Under the pieces are notes generated by a model, which worked only from the letters and a program-made list of their open reading frames with translations, ran no database searches and was not told where the DNA came from. A stretch of DNA of 35,331 nucleotides from Akkermansiaceae bacterium. Its GTDB lineage: Bacteria > Verrucomicrobiota > Verrucomicrobiia > Verrucomicrobiales > Akkermansiaceae. Below, piece by piece: positions 9,177-18,361 of the stretch; within the stretch, counting starts at the first letter, position 1, and every line of letters starts with the position of its first letter. A program made the translations under genes and the position numbers. Location: positions 1-35,331 of the forward strand of contig JANYEC010000112.1 in NCBI GenBank assembly GCA_025363295.1, read 5' to 3'.

Positions 9177-9325
9177 TAGTATTATTTGTGGGTGACGATG
9201 ATGCTACCGATGCATTAACCTGAACTTCGGGCGCGCTTCGTGAGATTAAATGTGAAAGTGAACTAGTCTGCGTAATCCGACTATCCTGGTGGGGCGAAAA
9301 CAAACAGAAAGCGATGGTGAGATTT

Positions 9326-10813
9326 TCATGGAGAGAGTTTGATTTTAAACACGACGGCGTGAGCGCACGGCCAAGTTTTCATCGGCTGAATGGTTAGACC
9401 TTCCCATTCAACCTTATATTGCACCTTTTCTTGACTGCCGAGCAGTTCGATCGATGAAAATGAGCGACCAAGTTTGCCCAGCGATTTGATCTGCAGCGGG
9501 CCTTGCGGGATGCCGCATACGATGGCGTAAAGCACATTACCTTTGGTGGTGAAACGCACGTCCTGCCAGGTGAGCGGCTGCTTCAGTTCGTTCATGTATT
9601 TGGCCTCAGGCCGTTGCGTCGGGCCTTCACCGAATAGCAGCCACGGGCGCGTCCCGAAGATGGCCTCGCCGTTAGTAGGCATCCATTTCGTGAGCTCATC
9701 GAGCACGGTTTCACATTCAGGATATAGGCTGCCATCGCCACGCTGCGGCAGGTTGAGCAAGAAATTCCCGTTCTTGCTCACGATGTCGGCAAGCATGTGA
9801 ATTACAATGTCTGGACTCTTCGTCACCGAGGCGGGATCCACGTGCGGGCCACCGAGGAAAAACCAACCGCCGAGCGATGTCTCGCCCTGCCATGGTCGGT
9901 CCATGATCATCGTTGCCATACCGCGTTCGTAATCGGGCACGAACGTACCTGCTTTCACGTTCACGACTGCTTCCACTTTGCCACCATGCGCTTTGGTGTT
10001 TTCCTCGAGATAATGCGCGATCAATTGAACTCCAAACTTTCCGTGTGGAATACCGCTGTCGAAATAGAGCAAGTCAGGCTGATATTTGTCCACGAGGTCA
10101 GTATGGCGCTTGAACCAAAGCTCCTTCCATTCTAACGGTGGCGAATCTTTGGCGTTCGTCGGATGATTATAGAGTGCTGCCGGATCGAGTCCGTCCCACC
10201 ACTGGCCCTTCCCGTCGGCCTTGGTCAAATGCCCGTCGTAAGGCACGCCGGCTTTCGGTCCTGTCGTATCCGCACCTTGCGCGCCGAATATGTAATTCCA
10301 ACCACGTTCATCCGCGTGACTGGAAACGCCGAAGCGCAGTCCCGCTTTCAACGTCGAGGCTCGCCACAGACCGACGATGTCCTTATGCGGGCCAACTTTA
10401 ACCGAGTTCCATTCGTTCCAAATGGAATCCCAATTGTCGAAATTGTCATGATGTGTCGCCAGCGCGACGAAGTATTTCGCGCCTGCCGCTTTGTATTTGG
10501 CGATGAGCACATCGGGATCGAACTTCTCCGCCTTCCACGAATGGATCACATCTTTATAACCGAATTGCGACGGGTGGCCGAAATGCTCTAACTGCCACTG
10601 ATATTCCGGCGAGCCCTGCGTGTAAAGATCGTGGGCGTAGTTGTTAAAAATCCCTGATACCGAGTCAGGCCCCCAGTGAGACCAGATCCCGAACTTGGCA
10701 TCGCGAAACCACTCGGGACATTCGTAAGGAATCATGGCAGGGGCAACCTCAGCCCGGAGCGTTGGGCCCAGAAACCACGCCATTGCGAGTGCGAAAGAAT
10801 AAAATAGTCTCAT
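9326..10813 (-). CDS. Secreted GH29 alpha-L-fucosidase (495 aa)
   Basis: The signal peptide is residues 1-21. The TIM-barrel domain opens with WFRDAKFGIWSHWGP (35-49), the usual GH29 start, and continues with HHDNFDNWDS (121-130), the family's paired-histidine motif. YQPDLLYFDSG (245-254) holds the presumed nucleophile Asp252. DIVSKNGNFLLNL at about 343-355 precedes the NGEAIFGTRP segment and a C-terminal beta domain. Full length is normal for the family. It would hydrolyse alpha-L-fucosyl side groups with retention, outside the cytoplasm. Its ATG overlaps the stop of the 833-aa heparinase-like gene as ATGA, which suggests translational coupling. Linkage preference cannot be read from the sequence. 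Confidence 0.88.
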   Translation of the reverse strand: MRLFYSFALAMAWFLGPTLRAEVAPAMIPYECPEWFRDAKFGIWSHWGPDSVSGIFNNYAHDLYTQGSPEYQWQLEHFGHPSQFGYKDVIHSWKAEKFDPDVLIAKYKAAGAKYFVALATHHDNFDNWDSIWNEWNSVKVGPHKDIVGLWRASTLKAGLRFGVSSHADERGWNYIFGAQGADTTGPKAGVPYDGHLTKADGKGQWWDGLDPAALYNHPTNAKDSPPLEWKELWFKRHTDLVDKYQPDLLYFDSGIPHGKFGVQLIAHYLEENTKAHGGKVEAVVNVKAGTFVPDYERGMATMIMDRPWQGETSLGGWFFLGGPHVDPASVTKSPDIVIHMLADIVSKNGNFLLNLPQRGDGSLYPECETVLDELTKWMPTNGEAIFGTRPWLLFGEGPTQRPEAKYMNELKQPLTWQDVRFTTKGNVLYAIVCGIPQGPLQIKSLGKLGRSFSSIELLGSQEKVQYKVEWEGLTIQPMKTWPCAHAVVFKIKLSP

Positions 10814-13311
10814 TTGTTAGTTAAATTTATTAGTGTTCTACCTTCGGTGGATTTGCTCAGGCCATACACCGTCTCTTGTCCTGCGAGTTCAACCGTCAAT
10901 TTTGTATGGCCTTCATCAAATGCAGTCACGGGCAGAGGCTCACCGTTTTTGTGTGGGAACAGCAAGATCTGAAAATCTGGAGCCACGGAGCGGCTAGCGA
11001 TTACTAAACGTTTATCTAAGCCGAACGATCGACCGCCAGACATTTTGCCAGCCTCCATCGCGGGGGTGAGCGTGTCGCGGCGTTCAAACATTTCCAAACG
11101 CACGGAAGGCCGCGTTTGATAATCGCGTTCCAGCTTGGGTTCGTTCATGTTCAGAATACGAACTAACAACTGACGATCGCCTTTCTGTGGCTTAACGAGG
11201 CCCTTGTCGTCACGCTTCACCGTGGCGTCACATAAAATAATGTCATTGTCCTTGAATGACGCTATTTCGGTGTTCTCGCCGGTCTGCATTAGCCATTCGT
11301 AGAGGCGTTCCTGATCGTCCTTTTGAAAATCGTCCACGATTAAAAGATAAGGCTGGGGCGCACGCGCAAAGACGAGTGTGCGGAATGCGCGTTGCACTGG
11401 ATTAAATGGAAAGCGGATAGGCCAGGTGTCCTCATCCCATAAGTGAGGGCCGCCGCCTTTGTCAAAATACGGCTCCCAAGCGGCGCGGATTGAGGGGCGC
11501 ATATCGCGTTCACCTTTCAAACCGTCCATGCGCTGGCGAAATTTATCCGAAGCGCTTGCGTACTCCTTCCAACGCTCAAATTGATAACGAGGGGAGTCGG
11601 ACGGATCGGTTTCTGCCTGCTTGGGCCACATCCCGTCGTAAGCTTCTTTCGCATCGCAGGCCGCAATTAGAAAGTTGCCTTTGTCTTCCAAGCCCAACCA
11701 TTTTCCAGGTCCCGGCCAGAAGCCCTGCCCTTTGCCATCAACCAAAATACAACTGTGGTGCCTTGTTTCGACAGAACGGAAGTTGTCTTTAGACCAGTCT
11801 CGTCCTAGCGCGGTAAAGGTGAAATGTCCCCGGTCAGAATGTTCATGGCTGGCGCTGAAGGAATCGGTGCGGCATTCAAATTGCGTGGACGCTGCGTCAG
11901 TCTTCCAATCCTCGCGGGCAATGAGCGAACTGCGAACGGAATCAAACCACGTGATCGGCATTTTTAGCTTAGCGCCCGCCTGATAGTCCACTGGCTGCCC
12001 GTTGGCCGCTTTGATTCCATCAGAAGCCCAGAGCAACGCCTCAATCATGTGGGGATTGCCAGTGTAGGGTTTGTTCTCGTTAGATTTCAGGAACGACTGC
12101 CAGAGGTAATCGGCTTTTCCGTCGGAAGGCAGGAAGTACTTCCACATGGTAACGGTGCTAACGGAAGGCCCGCCATCGCCGCCATCGCCGTGACTGATCC
12201 AGCGTCCGCCGGAGGGCACCATGCTCTGGATATACCAATCGAGCATGCTTCTAAAATGAGTGTGTGTTAGTAATTTTTCGCCTCGCCGAGTAGCCGCGAT
12301 GACAAATGGATTGAGCCAATTGAGACCGAATTGTGTGTATCCCACCGCCTCAGTCGAAACACCGGAGGGAGAAATGGCGTAGGTGAGATAATCGCGGGCG
12401 ATTTCCACGCCCAGCTTATATACCCGCGGGTCATAGCCTTCCTCGCCTTCAATCGCCAGCGACATCAAAGGCGTTTGCATCCCGATGGCCACCCAGTTCC
12501 AGTCACGAAAATGATGCGGCGAGCGGGCACCCATCCAGACTTTGCCCTTAGTTGCCTTAGAGATAAGGCCGCGCACGTTAGCGCGTTGCGGTTCGGTCAT
12601 GAACGGGTGACCGAAATCATAGGCGTAGCCGAGCAGGTGATACCCGGTGACGTCGCGCCCGCCGATGCTATCGCGCCAGTTGTTTTTATCGGGATGGGGC
12701 AGACGCATCCTCCAAACATCGTCGTTGAGCGGGGTATTTTCGAACCGATCAAGATACGGTTCCATGAACCGCGAATAGGTATCGATCGCTGTGGCAATTT
12801 TCGCGCCACCCACCTTGTCTTCTTCAATCAGGCAACGCAGTGCTTCAAGAGTCAGCGCCATTAGATATGGCTGATAATGGCCAACGCCAGGAAACTCACC
12901 TTTATGCTGGTCGAGTGCGGTGTCGAGTGCATGTAGATCACCTTTAACAAGTAACTGATACAAGTCACTACTCCAACCAGGTTTAGCGAGGGCATTATTG
13001 ATCCGTTCTTTCAAAACGGATAGAGCCATCTTGCCGCATTCGGTTTCTTTGAGCCGACGTCGCAACTCAGGCAATTCATCTGGACTGATCAAAATGCGCG
13101 GGTGGACACCAGGAGCAGGCGTTTTTCCGAACCGCTTGAGATCGAGTCCATCGTCATTATTTGTAACTGCGGACACCGGCGAAGGTGGGAATGGATACTC
13201 GCCATTCAGGATTTGCTCGGCAGACAGTTCATCCGGCAAGTGCGCAGGGATGGACTCGGCTGCTCGAACGAGATTCAAGCTCAGGGGTAGCAAAAGAAGT
13301 AATTTTCTCAT
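10810..13311 (-). CDS. Heparinase II/III-like protein, putative polysaccharide lyase (833 aa)
   Basis: The signal peptide spans about residues 1-18. The entry motif APGVHPRILISPDELP is at 66-81, then the (alpha/alpha) toroid and a beta-sandwich domain. Candidate active-site residues are Asn272-Trp273, Glu321 with Tyr325 (EAVGY), and His489/His491 in SHEHSDRG. Of the six paralogues in the train this one keeps the expected Tyr at the +4 position after Glu, so it is the most conventional candidate catalyst. A glycine-rich loop HGDGGDGG occurs at about 374-381. The stop overlaps the fucosidase start. The leader before the ATG (13312 upward) is very AT-rich with no Shine-Dalgarno sequence. The substrate is probably a uronate polymer, by family analogy only. 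Confidence 0.77.
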   Translation of the reverse strand: MRKLLLLLPLSLNLVRAAESIPAHLPDELSAEQILNGEYPFPPSPVSAVTNNDDGLDLKRFGKTPAPGVHPRILISPDELPELRRRLKETECGKMALSVLKERINNALAKPGWSSDLYQLLVKGDLHALDTALDQHKGEFPGVGHYQPYLMALTLEALRCLIEEDKVGGAKIATAIDTYSRFMEPYLDRFENTPLNDDVWRMRLPHPDKNNWRDSIGGRDVTGYHLLGYAYDFGHPFMTEPQRANVRGLISKATKGKVWMGARSPHHFRDWNWVAIGMQTPLMSLAIEGEEGYDPRVYKLGVEIARDYLTYAISPSGVSTEAVGYTQFGLNWLNPFVIAATRRGEKLLTHTHFRSMLDWYIQSMVPSGGRWISHGDGGDGGPSVSTVTMWKYFLPSDGKADYLWQSFLKSNENKPYTGNPHMIEALLWASDGIKAANGQPVDYQAGAKLKMPITWFDSVRSSLIAREDWKTDAASTQFECRTDSFSASHEHSDRGHFTFTALGRDWSKDNFRSVETRHHSCILVDGKGQGFWPGPGKWLGLEDKGNFLIAACDAKEAYDGMWPKQAETDPSDSPRYQFERWKEYASASDKFRQRMDGLKGERDMRPSIRAAWEPYFDKGGGPHLWDEDTWPIRFPFNPVQRAFRTLVFARAPQPYLLIVDDFQKDDQERLYEWLMQTGENTEIASFKDNDIILCDATVKRDDKGLVKPQKGDRQLLVRILNMNEPKLERDYQTRPSVRLEMFERRDTLTPAMEAGKMSGGRSFGLDKRLVIASRSVAPDFQILLFPHKNGEPLPVTAFDEGHTKLTVELAGQETVYGLSKSTEGRTLINLTNK

Positions 13312-13437
13312 AATATGTTAAGATATAATAATTTGATGAAGTGGTTTAATGTAGATGAAAATGAGTGAGCCAAGGGCGGGGAAGCAAGTCCCAATCGAGA
13401 AATATCTACGCTTTAAAATCATGGCGGTATGACTGGA
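13312..13437 (-). promoter_or_regulatory. 126-nt gap with AT-rich leader, possible internal promoter
   Basis: This is one of the two larger gaps between intact genes inside the train. The half nearest the 833-aa gene is strongly AT-rich and contains TATTATATC about 11 nt before the start codon on the minus strand, while the half nearest the 844-aa gene is GC-rich. There is no convincing -35/-10 pair and no strong hairpin. A secondary promoter is possible but unproven. Confidence 0.2.
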
Positions 13438-15972
13438 TCAAGGAAGGCTTACGGATTCAGAACCCTCACGGGTGAGTTTCACACGAGTGCGGCCATCATT
13501 GCCTGAGGTGAATCTGACGGTGTCGGTCTGATCCGGCCATGTGATGCTCAGTTGATCGCGCTTGTCATTCCACTTCGTGGCTGGCAAAGACTGGCCATCA
13601 AGGTGGGGAAAAAGTAGCAGCTTGAAACTAGGACTCACTGCCTCACTGGTTAGATGAAAGCGGTTGAGCGAGATATCCGACTGCGGCGGATTGGGCACGG
13701 CCACTCGCTCGACCACGGCAGGCGTTTCGCCGAGCTGCGCAGCATCGAGCACCCTTACGAGCAAATGGCGGCGATTGGCCGAGGGAAGCGCGTTGCTGAG
13801 ATCAGGCTTCTCGTTTTCAGTTAGAATAATATCAGCCTCTGCCGCATCAGGCAGCGATGAGGTCACACGCATGCTGCCGAGTGCAACATCAGGCGCGAGC
13901 GTCATGCCCCAAACATAATTATGACGCTTATTATCAATCTGAATGTCATCAAAGACCAGAGTGTAAGGATGCTTGCCACGGACGAGGCCGATGGTGCGGA
14001 AGGCTTTGCCCACTTCATGCCTGCGATACCAGTCGCCACGGCTGTTTTCGCCAGCGCCGAGCTTGGCGGCGTCCGGTTTTTCCGAACTATACCAATCGGG
14101 AAGATGGCTGATAGGTAAGTCCATCCACGGCAACGGCGAGCGGTGAAGGCGAAAATCATTATAAGTGAGCGTCTTGCCCTGGCGTGGAATTCCTGCGGGA
14201 GGCTTGGTGAATCCTGCGGTCTGGAAATTCCATGGATTCGACAAGTCACTGGCGATAAAAGTGGCAAGCGGCGAATCGACTACAAACACGCAACGGGCCT
14301 CCGCAGAGGAAGGCCCCTCGCCATCGGCCATGACCACCGAGCGCATAATTGGGCCATACTGCTCTTTTACTTGGCGCGATGACTGATAGATACTCCAAAA
14401 TCGCCCGTTGCCATAGAGATTGAAATGCGAGCGGTCGGCGTATTGGTGGCCGCCGGGAATGGCACGGTTCAGATAGTTCAGGTAAAGCGCGTCTGGCTGC
14501 CACCCCGAGCGGGTGATTAGATTGCAGGTGTCTTCGCTGAAATAACTGAGCGGCCGGTCTTTGGTGACGGTGGCGAATTCCTCCTCTCGGGTTATCGGGG
14601 AGACGTCACTGGCGAAGATCGCACAGCAGAGCGCGTCCATCGTAGAAAACGGGTGGCGAGTATTCACCGCCTTGGCCCCGACGTTCGAATAATCCCCTGC
14701 GATCTGGTTTCGATAGATCAAATTTCCAGCGACGTCTTTCGGGAATAAGCTGTGGTACATCAGAACATCGGCATTGCGGGCGATCTTTCCACCGGAACGG
14801 GCCTGCGAGTCGCAGAACGTGAAGCTGTTGCCCCATGGCGTCAGCGAGGCGATAAAATAATTGTTATATGCGGCGCGAATGCTGGTATGGCCGAGAATGT
14901 TAAGCTTTTCGCCGCGCTTGGCGAGAATCACAAGGTGTTCCAGAAACATGAAATTCTTGCCCCAGCCCTCGAAGGCCTCACCGGTCGGATAGATGGAGTT
15001 AATGAAATTGATTTGCGCGTCGGCGAAACGGCGGAAGGTGGCGGAGTCGTAACCAGGCTCGCCCTCGATCGCGCAGATGGCGAAGAGAGCGCGGGCTCCC
15101 CACGATATCCAGTTGCTAGTGCCGCTATGTAGGGTGCCGAGCGTTTCGCAGCCGATGCCGGTCATGTTAGCGGTCACTTCGACGAGCACGCCTCGCACCT
15201 TATCACGCTGGGTCTTGGTCATGAAATTGTAGGCGAAGTCATAATCCAGCCCGAGGGTGAACTCGCGGGACGGCCCTTGGGCGATGATGCGCGCGTCGTT
15301 GAGGCCGGCCGAGTTGCGCGGATTGGCGCGGGTGGCAGCAATTTCCTTGCTCACAACACTTGAGAAAGTCGTGATGGCCGCTGCGGCGCGCTTACCACCT
15401 TCGTCGTCCTTGTCCACAAGGCAGCGGAATGATTCATACATCAGACAATAGGCGACATTGTTGTCGAGAGGCTCGGGGATTTTTCCTGCCACGAGCGCCT
15501 GATATTGCTCGGCCAAATTCGCATGGGGACCCGTAATGATTTTCAAAAGATGATCGCGAATTCCAGAAATCGCAGCACGCCCAGCCTCGGTGGTTTCAAG
15601 ACGCTGGCGGATCGCGGGAAGATCGCTAGCATTGAAAATCACACGAGGATGCACGCCCGGCTGAGCCACGGGTGTTAGAAAACTGCGGTCCAATCCAGTT
15701 TCATCGAGCACTATCTTCTGGGGTGCACTAAAGTATTTCCGAATTTCGTCCTCTGTGTAGCCGAAGTTGTTGCGACGCTTGAGCATTTCTGGATCAAGTC
15801 TGCGATCGACGATGCGCACTTCGCGACCGAGGTGATCTGCCACGCTAGGAAGCAAGCTCCCATCTGACCCGCGCAGACCGGGGTAAACATCGGCAGGAAG
15901 ATCTGCGGCACACAGAGATGCAAGGCCTATGGAGAGCGAAATAAACGGGATGACTAAATAGAGGTGCTTCAT
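13438..15972 (-). CDS. Heparinase II/III-like protein, putative polysaccharide lyase (844 aa)
   Basis: The signal peptide spans about residues 1-23; LASLC near its end does not fit a lipobox because Leu precedes Cys. The entry motif QPGVHPRVIFNASDLP is at 104-119, then the toroid and beta-sandwich. Landmarks are Asn287-Trp288, AIEGEPGYD at 301-309, Glu335 with Lys339 in place of the usual Tyr, and GGHQYADRS at 507-515 with His509. RGKHPYTLVFDD starts at 665, and a C-terminal strand WPDQTDTVRF is shared with the paralogues. Without the Tyr, either another residue acts as acid/base or the protein binds rather than cleaves. The gene starts 12 nt after the stop of the 318-aa esterase, in the same presumed transcript. 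Confidence 0.75.
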   Translation of the reverse strand: MKHLYLVIPFISLSIGLASLCAADLPADVYPGLRGSDGSLLPSVADHLGREVRIVDRRLDPEMLKRRNNFGYTEDEIRKYFSAPQKIVLDETGLDRSFLTPVAQPGVHPRVIFNASDLPAIRQRLETTEAGRAAISGIRDHLLKIITGPHANLAEQYQALVAGKIPEPLDNNVAYCLMYESFRCLVDKDDEGGKRAAAAITTFSSVVSKEIAATRANPRNSAGLNDARIIAQGPSREFTLGLDYDFAYNFMTKTQRDKVRGVLVEVTANMTGIGCETLGTLHSGTSNWISWGARALFAICAIEGEPGYDSATFRRFADAQINFINSIYPTGEAFEGWGKNFMFLEHLVILAKRGEKLNILGHTSIRAAYNNYFIASLTPWGNSFTFCDSQARSGGKIARNADVLMYHSLFPKDVAGNLIYRNQIAGDYSNVGAKAVNTRHPFSTMDALCCAIFASDVSPITREEEFATVTKDRPLSYFSEDTCNLITRSGWQPDALYLNYLNRAIPGGHQYADRSHFNLYGNGRFWSIYQSSRQVKEQYGPIMRSVVMADGEGPSSAEARCVFVVDSPLATFIASDLSNPWNFQTAGFTKPPAGIPRQGKTLTYNDFRLHRSPLPWMDLPISHLPDWYSSEKPDAAKLGAGENSRGDWYRRHEVGKAFRTIGLVRGKHPYTLVFDDIQIDNKRHNYVWGMTLAPDVALGSMRVTSSLPDAAEADIILTENEKPDLSNALPSANRRHLLVRVLDAAQLGETPAVVERVAVPNPPQSDISLNRFHLTSEAVSPSFKLLLFPHLDGQSLPATKWNDKRDQLSITWPDQTDTVRFTSGNDGRTRVKLTREGSESVSLP

Positions 15973-15984
15973 GATAAAAAAGTG

Positions 15985-16941
15985 TTAGTTTTTGGGAATT
16001 TCCCATGCCGGTGGACTGGAGATCGTAAGTGTAGGCTCGCCCTCCAGCCAACCGAGTGATGCGAGGAAACGATCGCCAGCTCGAATGGCCTCAACCACCA
16101 CCGACTCGGGATATTTGTAGCCCGCAAGCACGAACGCGTGGCCGATGTCATTTTCGTAAATCACCAAATCACAGCGGTTTCCCGCAGTATGGGCCGCATC
16201 TGCGAAACGCTCCGCCTGGCTGATAGGCACCACGTGATCGGCACGGCCATGAAGTAAGATCGCTGGAGCCTGTCCCGCCCTAACATTAAAAATCGGCGAG
16301 AGCGAGCGTGCGAGAGCCACCTCACTCGGGGCCGTTGGACGTGGAGATTTTTTGTTAGAAAGCGCCTCGCCACCGACCGCATAGCGAATCCAGTCGCCCT
16401 CGGTCATGTCCACGATGGGATTATAAAGTAACATGGCATCGGCACGGGAGGAAACAACGGTCTCCGCGTCTGGCAGCGTACCAAGTGCGGCGGCAAGATG
16501 GCCGCCTGCCGAGTCGCCCGCCACGGCGATGCGTGAGGGATCGATGCCGAGTTCGTCCGCATGCGTTCGCAGATAGCGCATCGCCGCGCGGCAATCTTCG
16601 AGACAATCTGCAACCGTGACCTTACCCGGACTCGCAAGGCGGTAGGCAACATTCGCAGCGAACATTCCACGGCTGGCGAAATAGCGCGCGTGGGGCGTAG
16701 TCGCATCGGTAGTCCCAGCCACCCAGCCGCCGCCGTGAATCCACAGGATCGCGGGGCGTCGCTCATTTGATAGAACACCGGCGGGACGGAAAAATTCGAT
16801 CTTCACGTCTTGGTCGCTGGAGTTCTTGATGACTACCGTCTGTGAAGCAGGCGCAGTCGGCCCCATGAATTCAGATAGAGGCCTGGCCTGCACGATCGCG
16901 GAAAAACCTAGTAGGATTGCAATCAATCGAAGAAATTTCAT
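15985..16941 (-). CDS. Secreted alpha/beta-hydrolase esterase, BD-FAE/HSL-like (318 aa)
   Basis: The signal peptide is residues 1-19. The oxyanion motif HGGGW is at 69-73. The nucleophile elbow GDSAGG (142-147) has Ser144, the acid is Asp235 in HGRADHVVP, and the base is His268 in IGHAF. This is the complete layout of the hormone-sensitive-lipase/alpha-beta-hydrolase-3 group, which includes many acetyl- and feruloyl-esterases of polysaccharide loci. In this setting it probably removes acetyl or similar esters from the polymer. It lies 6 nt after the SGNH gene and 12 nt before the 844-aa heparinase-like gene, so the three are tightly linked. Exact specificity cannot be told; short-chain lipase activity is the alternative. 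Confidence 0.83.
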   Translation of the reverse strand: MKFLRLIAILLGFSAIVQARPLSEFMGPTAPASQTVVIKNSSDQDVKIEFFRPAGVLSNERRPAILWIHGGGWVAGTTDATTPHARYFASRGMFAANVAYRLASPGKVTVADCLEDCRAAMRYLRTHADELGIDPSRIAVAGDSAGGHLAAALGTLPDAETVVSSRADAMLLYNPIVDMTEGDWIRYAVGGEALSNKKSPRPTAPSEVALARSLSPIFNVRAGQAPAILLHGRADHVVPISQAERFADAAHTAGNRCDLVIYENDIGHAFVLAGYKYPESVVVEAIRAGDRFLASLGWLEGEPTLTISSPPAWEIPKN

Positions 16942-16947
16942 TTTCTA

Positions 16948-18336
16948 TCAAGGTATGGGTTTACTGTTTTCATCGAGGAGATCCCCCAACACAAGAATCT
17001 GTCCGACTGATAGGGTGTTGTTTTTGTATTTCTCAGGATGGTCACGGAAATCCTGATCTGTCTTTTTCACACTGAGTAGCTTCTCCTTAGGCGGCGTTTC
17101 ATCGAGTAGCGTCCAAGTTACCGTGTGGTCTCCCATCGTCACTTCGGGCAGCGGCGAACCGACATACACCCATGCGCTAGCATAGGCCGTGAAAAGCGTC
17201 TGCTTGAAAGATGGCGTGTTATCCATCTTCACGCTGACGATGCCCGAATCCGGGCCTTCCATACCCTTAATGCCCACGTGGGTGCCGCGAAATCTCACCG
17301 TAACGGAAGCACCCGGAAGGCCGGTGCGATAAAGGTGTGGAAACCAAGTGTAGAAGTTCTTCCCGAAACGCCGGCAGGCGGGCCCATTGGCAGCGGTTAG
17401 TTGTTCCCAATCGCCCTTGAATTCGGCATGGCCTTCGGCAGCGATGGTCTTTGCCTTTTCCCAAGGCACAGTTGATAGAGCGGCTGGCAGTGCGTGAGGA
17501 GCGGCGCGGGTAACGACGCGCATTTTCTCTAGTCCACGGATGGCCGCCGCACCATTAAGTGCGTGGCCAATCTCAGATGGATGAGTGCCGTCGTTAGAAA
17601 AAATGATGCGCCCCTGCGGGTCCTTGCCGTCTGGAGTTTTCGGACCAGTGAAGACAAGTTTGCCCTCGGCTGCTGATTTCGAAGCTTCGACGCCAAGATG
17701 AATTGCAGGGATTTTGTAATGTTCCGCGACGGATTCATGCAGCGAGACCGATGCGCTGAATTTCCCCTGATTGAGCAAGTCGACCGCACTGGAATGCAAC
17801 GTATAGGCAAAGCAGATATCGGTTTCCGGGTTGCACTGCAAAAGCTTGCGCACGATGCCCTCGACAGCACCCGCAACTTCCACAGGACGGTCACGGACAT
17901 CGCCCACATCATTGAGTGAGAATTCGATAAACACAGCGTCCGGCTTTTTCGCAATCAGATCGTGGTCCGCGCGAAACACACCTACTAGGGAACCGGAACC
18001 GCCCACACAGGCGTTTACTTCGGTGATGTTAGACTTGGGAAACTGCTTCTTAAACCAGTCCATGGTGATCGTCCGCCAGCCTGGGCCAGCGGTGATACTA
18101 CCGCCGTAGTAGGCAATCGTAACCGGATCACCTTTTTCGAGCTTAGCGAATAGATTAGGCATCCCATCGCGCACGTTGAGTTCAGCTGCGGGCCGTAGTG
18201 GGATTTTTGAGGCTTTTTCGGCCTCGGCGTTGATTTTTGCGTAGTCGTTCTCGATGCCGATACGTTCGGTCGATGGCTCTGCTCCATACATGATTGTGCA
18301 AAGCAAGAGCTGGGTGATAGAAAGGGTGAGTTTCAT
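16948..18336 (-). CDS. Secreted SGNH hydrolase with C-terminal beta domain (462 aa)
   Basis: The ATG at 18336 is used because it begins a signal peptide (MKLTLSITQLLLCTIMYGA) and leaves a 25-nt gap after the DUF5703 gene. The longer open frame to 18555 would run back into that gene. SGNH blocks are YYGGSIT with Ser80, GGSGS near 112-116, SLND with Asn142, and NDGTHP with Asp249 and His252. After about residue 295 comes a second, beta-rich domain of about 160 residues (GTHVGIKGMEGPDSG near 351-365), probably a carbohydrate-binding or accessory jelly roll. Family members include acetylxylan and rhamnogalacturonan acetylesterases; deacetylation of the target glycan is inferred. The next gene starts after 6 nt. 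Confidence 0.78.
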   Translation of the reverse strand: MKLTLSITQLLLCTIMYGAEPSTERIGIENDYAKINAEAEKASKIPLRPAAELNVRDGMPNLFAKLEKGDPVTIAYYGGSITAGPGWRTITMDWFKKQFPKSNITEVNACVGGSGSLVGVFRADHDLIAKKPDAVFIEFSLNDVGDVRDRPVEVAGAVEGIVRKLLQCNPETDICFAYTLHSSAVDLLNQGKFSASVSLHESVAEHYKIPAIHLGVEASKSAAEGKLVFTGPKTPDGKDPQGRIIFSNDGTHPSEIGHALNGAAAIRGLEKMRVVTRAAPHALPAALSTVPWEKAKTIAAEGHAEFKGDWEQLTAANGPACRRFGKNFYTWFPHLYRTGLPGASVTVRFRGTHVGIKGMEGPDSGIVSVKMDNTPSFKQTLFTAYASAWVYVGSPLPEVTMGDHTVTWTLLDETPPKEKLLSVKKTDQDFRDHPEKYKNNTLSVGQILVLGDLLDENSKPIP

Positions 18337-18361
18337 GTTTGGCTTAGAGTTGAATCTGAGA